Positions 47,162 through 48,122 of a stretch of DNA of 48,122 nt are shown in pieces. A program made the position numbers and the translations under genes. The DNA lies in NCBI GenBank assembly GCA_017578085.1, contig PKQR01000002.1:1-48122 (forward strand), written 5' to 3'. The notes under the pieces are model-generated. The model was not told the origin of the DNA and did no database searches. It saw nothing but the letters and a program-made list of their open reading frames with translations. Source of the stretch: Bacillota bacterium (GTDB taxonomy: Bacteria; Bacillota; Limnochordia; Limnochordales; ZCTH02-B6). Within the stretch, counting starts at the first letter, position 1. Every line of letters starts with the position of its first letter.

Positions 47162-48122
47162 GTGCAGCGGGACGTGCTGATCGAAAAGATCCTCGCCTAC
47201 AACCCGGAGGCGGACATCGAACGGGTCCGCCGCGCTATCGCGCGCGCCCGCGAGGCCCACAAGGGCCAGTACCGGGATTCGGGCGAGGACTACTTCCAGC
47301 ACCCCTATGAGGTGGCGTGCATCCTGGCCGACCTCCAGATGGACGTGACCACCATCGTGGCGGGGCTCCTGCACGATGTGCTGGAGGACACGCCCGTCAC
47401 CCGCGAGCAGCTGACGGCCGAGTTTGGCCCCGAGGTGGTGCGCCTCGTCGACGGGGTCACCAAGCTGGACAAGCTCACCTTCCAGACGCGCGAGGAGCAG
47501 CAGGCCCAATCGCTGCGCAAGATGTTCCTGGCCATGGCCGAGGACCTGCGGGTGATCGTGATCAAGCTGGCCGACCGGCTGCACAACATGCGCACGCTGC
47601 GGCATTTGTCGGTGGAGCGCCAGCGCCGGGTGGCCACGGAGACGTTGGAGATTTACGCGCCTTTGGCCCATCGCCTCGGCATGTGGTCCATGAAGTGGGA
47701 GATGGAGGACCTGGCGTTCCGGGCCCTTCATCCCGAGGAGTATGCTGAGCTCGCGCGCCGCATCGCCCGTCGCCGGGAGGAGCGGGAAAAGGAGCTCCAG
47801 CAAGTCATCGACACCTTGCAAAAGCGCCTGGAGGAAGTGGGCATCCGGGGCGTCCTCCAGGGGCGGCCCAAGCACCTCTACAGCATCTGGCAGAAGATCC
47901 AGCGCCAGAACAAGGATCTGAGCGAGATCTACGATCTGATGGCCGTACGGGTCATCGTCGACACGGTCAAGGACTGCTACGGGGTGCTGGGGCTCGTGCA
48001 CACCTTGTGGAAGCCGGTGCCGGGGCGGTTCAAGGACTACATCGCGATGCCCAAGTCCAACCTGTACCAGTCGCTGCACACGACGGTCATCGGGCCCCGG
48101 GGCGAGCCGCTGGAGATCCAGA
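47162..48122 (+). CDS. relA: bifunctional (p)ppGpp synthetase/hydrolase, 5' part
   Basis: Rel-type enzymes make and degrade the alarmone (p)ppGpp. The window contains the first 320 codons; the frame runs off the end with no stop. The hydrolase domain has His47 (YFQHP), H71-D-V-L-E75-D76 and EDLRVIVIKLADRLHNMRTL, so hydrolysis is probably active. The synthetase domain begins with GRPKHLYSIWQKI, YDLMAVRVIV, and R289-F-K-D292 followed by KSNLYQSLHT. The RxKD form marks bifunctional Rel/SpoT enzymes, as opposed to the ExDD of synthetase-only RelA. GTG 47162 is the start; CGGGGGA lies upstream. The TGS, ACT and zinc-finger regions lie beyond the window. Confidence 0.96.
   Translation, partial: MQRDVLIEKILAYNPEADIERVRRAIARAREAHKGQYRDSGEDYFQHPYEVACILADLQMDVTTIVAGLLHDVLEDTPVTREQLTAEFGPEVVRLVDGVTKLDKLTFQTREEQQAQSLRKMFLAMAEDLRVIVIKLADRLHNMRTLRHLSVERQRRVATETLEIYAPLAHRLGMWSMKWEMEDLAFRALHPEEYAELARRIARRREEREKELQQVIDTLQKRLEEVGIRGVLQGRPKHLYSIWQKIQRQNKDLSEIYDLMAVRVIVDTVKDCYGVLGLVHTLWKPVPGRFKDYIAMPKSNLYQSLHTTVIGPRGEPLEIQ

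Overview
The window looks like a chromosomal segment from a high-GC, endospore-forming member of the Bacillota (Firmicutes). The evidence is the sporulation genes gpr, spoIIP, yqfC and yqfD, one perfect CIRCE element before hrcA, single-membrane-type genes (floA/nfeD), and strong AGGAGG ribosome sites combined with frequent GTG and TTG starts. The gene order follows the Bacillus subtilis blocks holA-rpsT-gpr-spoIIP-lepA-hemW-hrcA-grpE-dnaK-dnaJ-prmA-rsmE and rpsU-yqeZ(nfeD)-yqfA(floA)-yqfC-yqfD-phoH-yqfF-ybeY-dgkA-cdd-era. Very GC-rich lineages such as Limnochordia, Symbiobacteriia or Thermaerobacter relatives would fit, but this placement is inference. A class 2 quinone-linked PyrD and an AarF/UbiB kinase suggest a quinone-based respiratory chain. 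No tRNA, rRNA, CRISPR array, insertion sequence or prophage gene was seen.

Layout. 1-7.3 kb: holA, rpsT (opposite strand), the spore protease gpr, a membrane-anchored solute-binding protein of unknown role, spoIIP with a good sigma-E-type promoter, and murJ (convergent with spoIIP, stop codons overlapping). 7.4-18.4 kb: lepA and hemW, a divergent pyrD, then the heat-shock block hrcA / grpE-dnaK-dnaJ-prmA-rsmE. CIRCE controls hrcA, and a separate sigma-A-like promoter precedes grpE. 18.4-24.8 kb: an accessory block where B. subtilis has mtaB (yqeV). It holds a lipoprotein subtilase with a co-oriented BsuPI-type inhibitor-domain protein, a 97-residue repeat protein made of seven decapeptides, tatA, a metallophosphoesterase, and a TetR regulator overlapping an acyl-CoA dehydrogenase. 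24.8-35.7 kb: HIT protein, rpsU with a terminator, nfeD, floA, an unknown linker protein, yqfC, yqfD, phoH, the HD-family cyclic-di-AMP phosphodiesterase, ybeY, a single-frame DgkA-cytidine deaminase fusion, and era, ending in a terminator. 35.8-48.1 kb: queA, tgt, yajC, an HD hydrolase, a hotdog thioesterase, secD and secF behind a perfect consensus promoter, an AarF/UbiB kinase, lapA, recJ, apt and the first 320 codons of a bifunctional relA/spoT-type gene.

Most genes are housekeeping: replication, translation, protein folding, secretion, tRNA queuosine, stringent response and cell-wall lipid metabolism. The most unusual material is the decapeptide-repeat protein (21396-21689), the subtilase/inhibitor pair (18417-21056), the DgkA-Cdd fusion (33884-34834), and the orphan solute-binding protein flanked by two sporulation genes (2805-4187). 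All functional calls come from reading motifs in the sequence; no database search was run.
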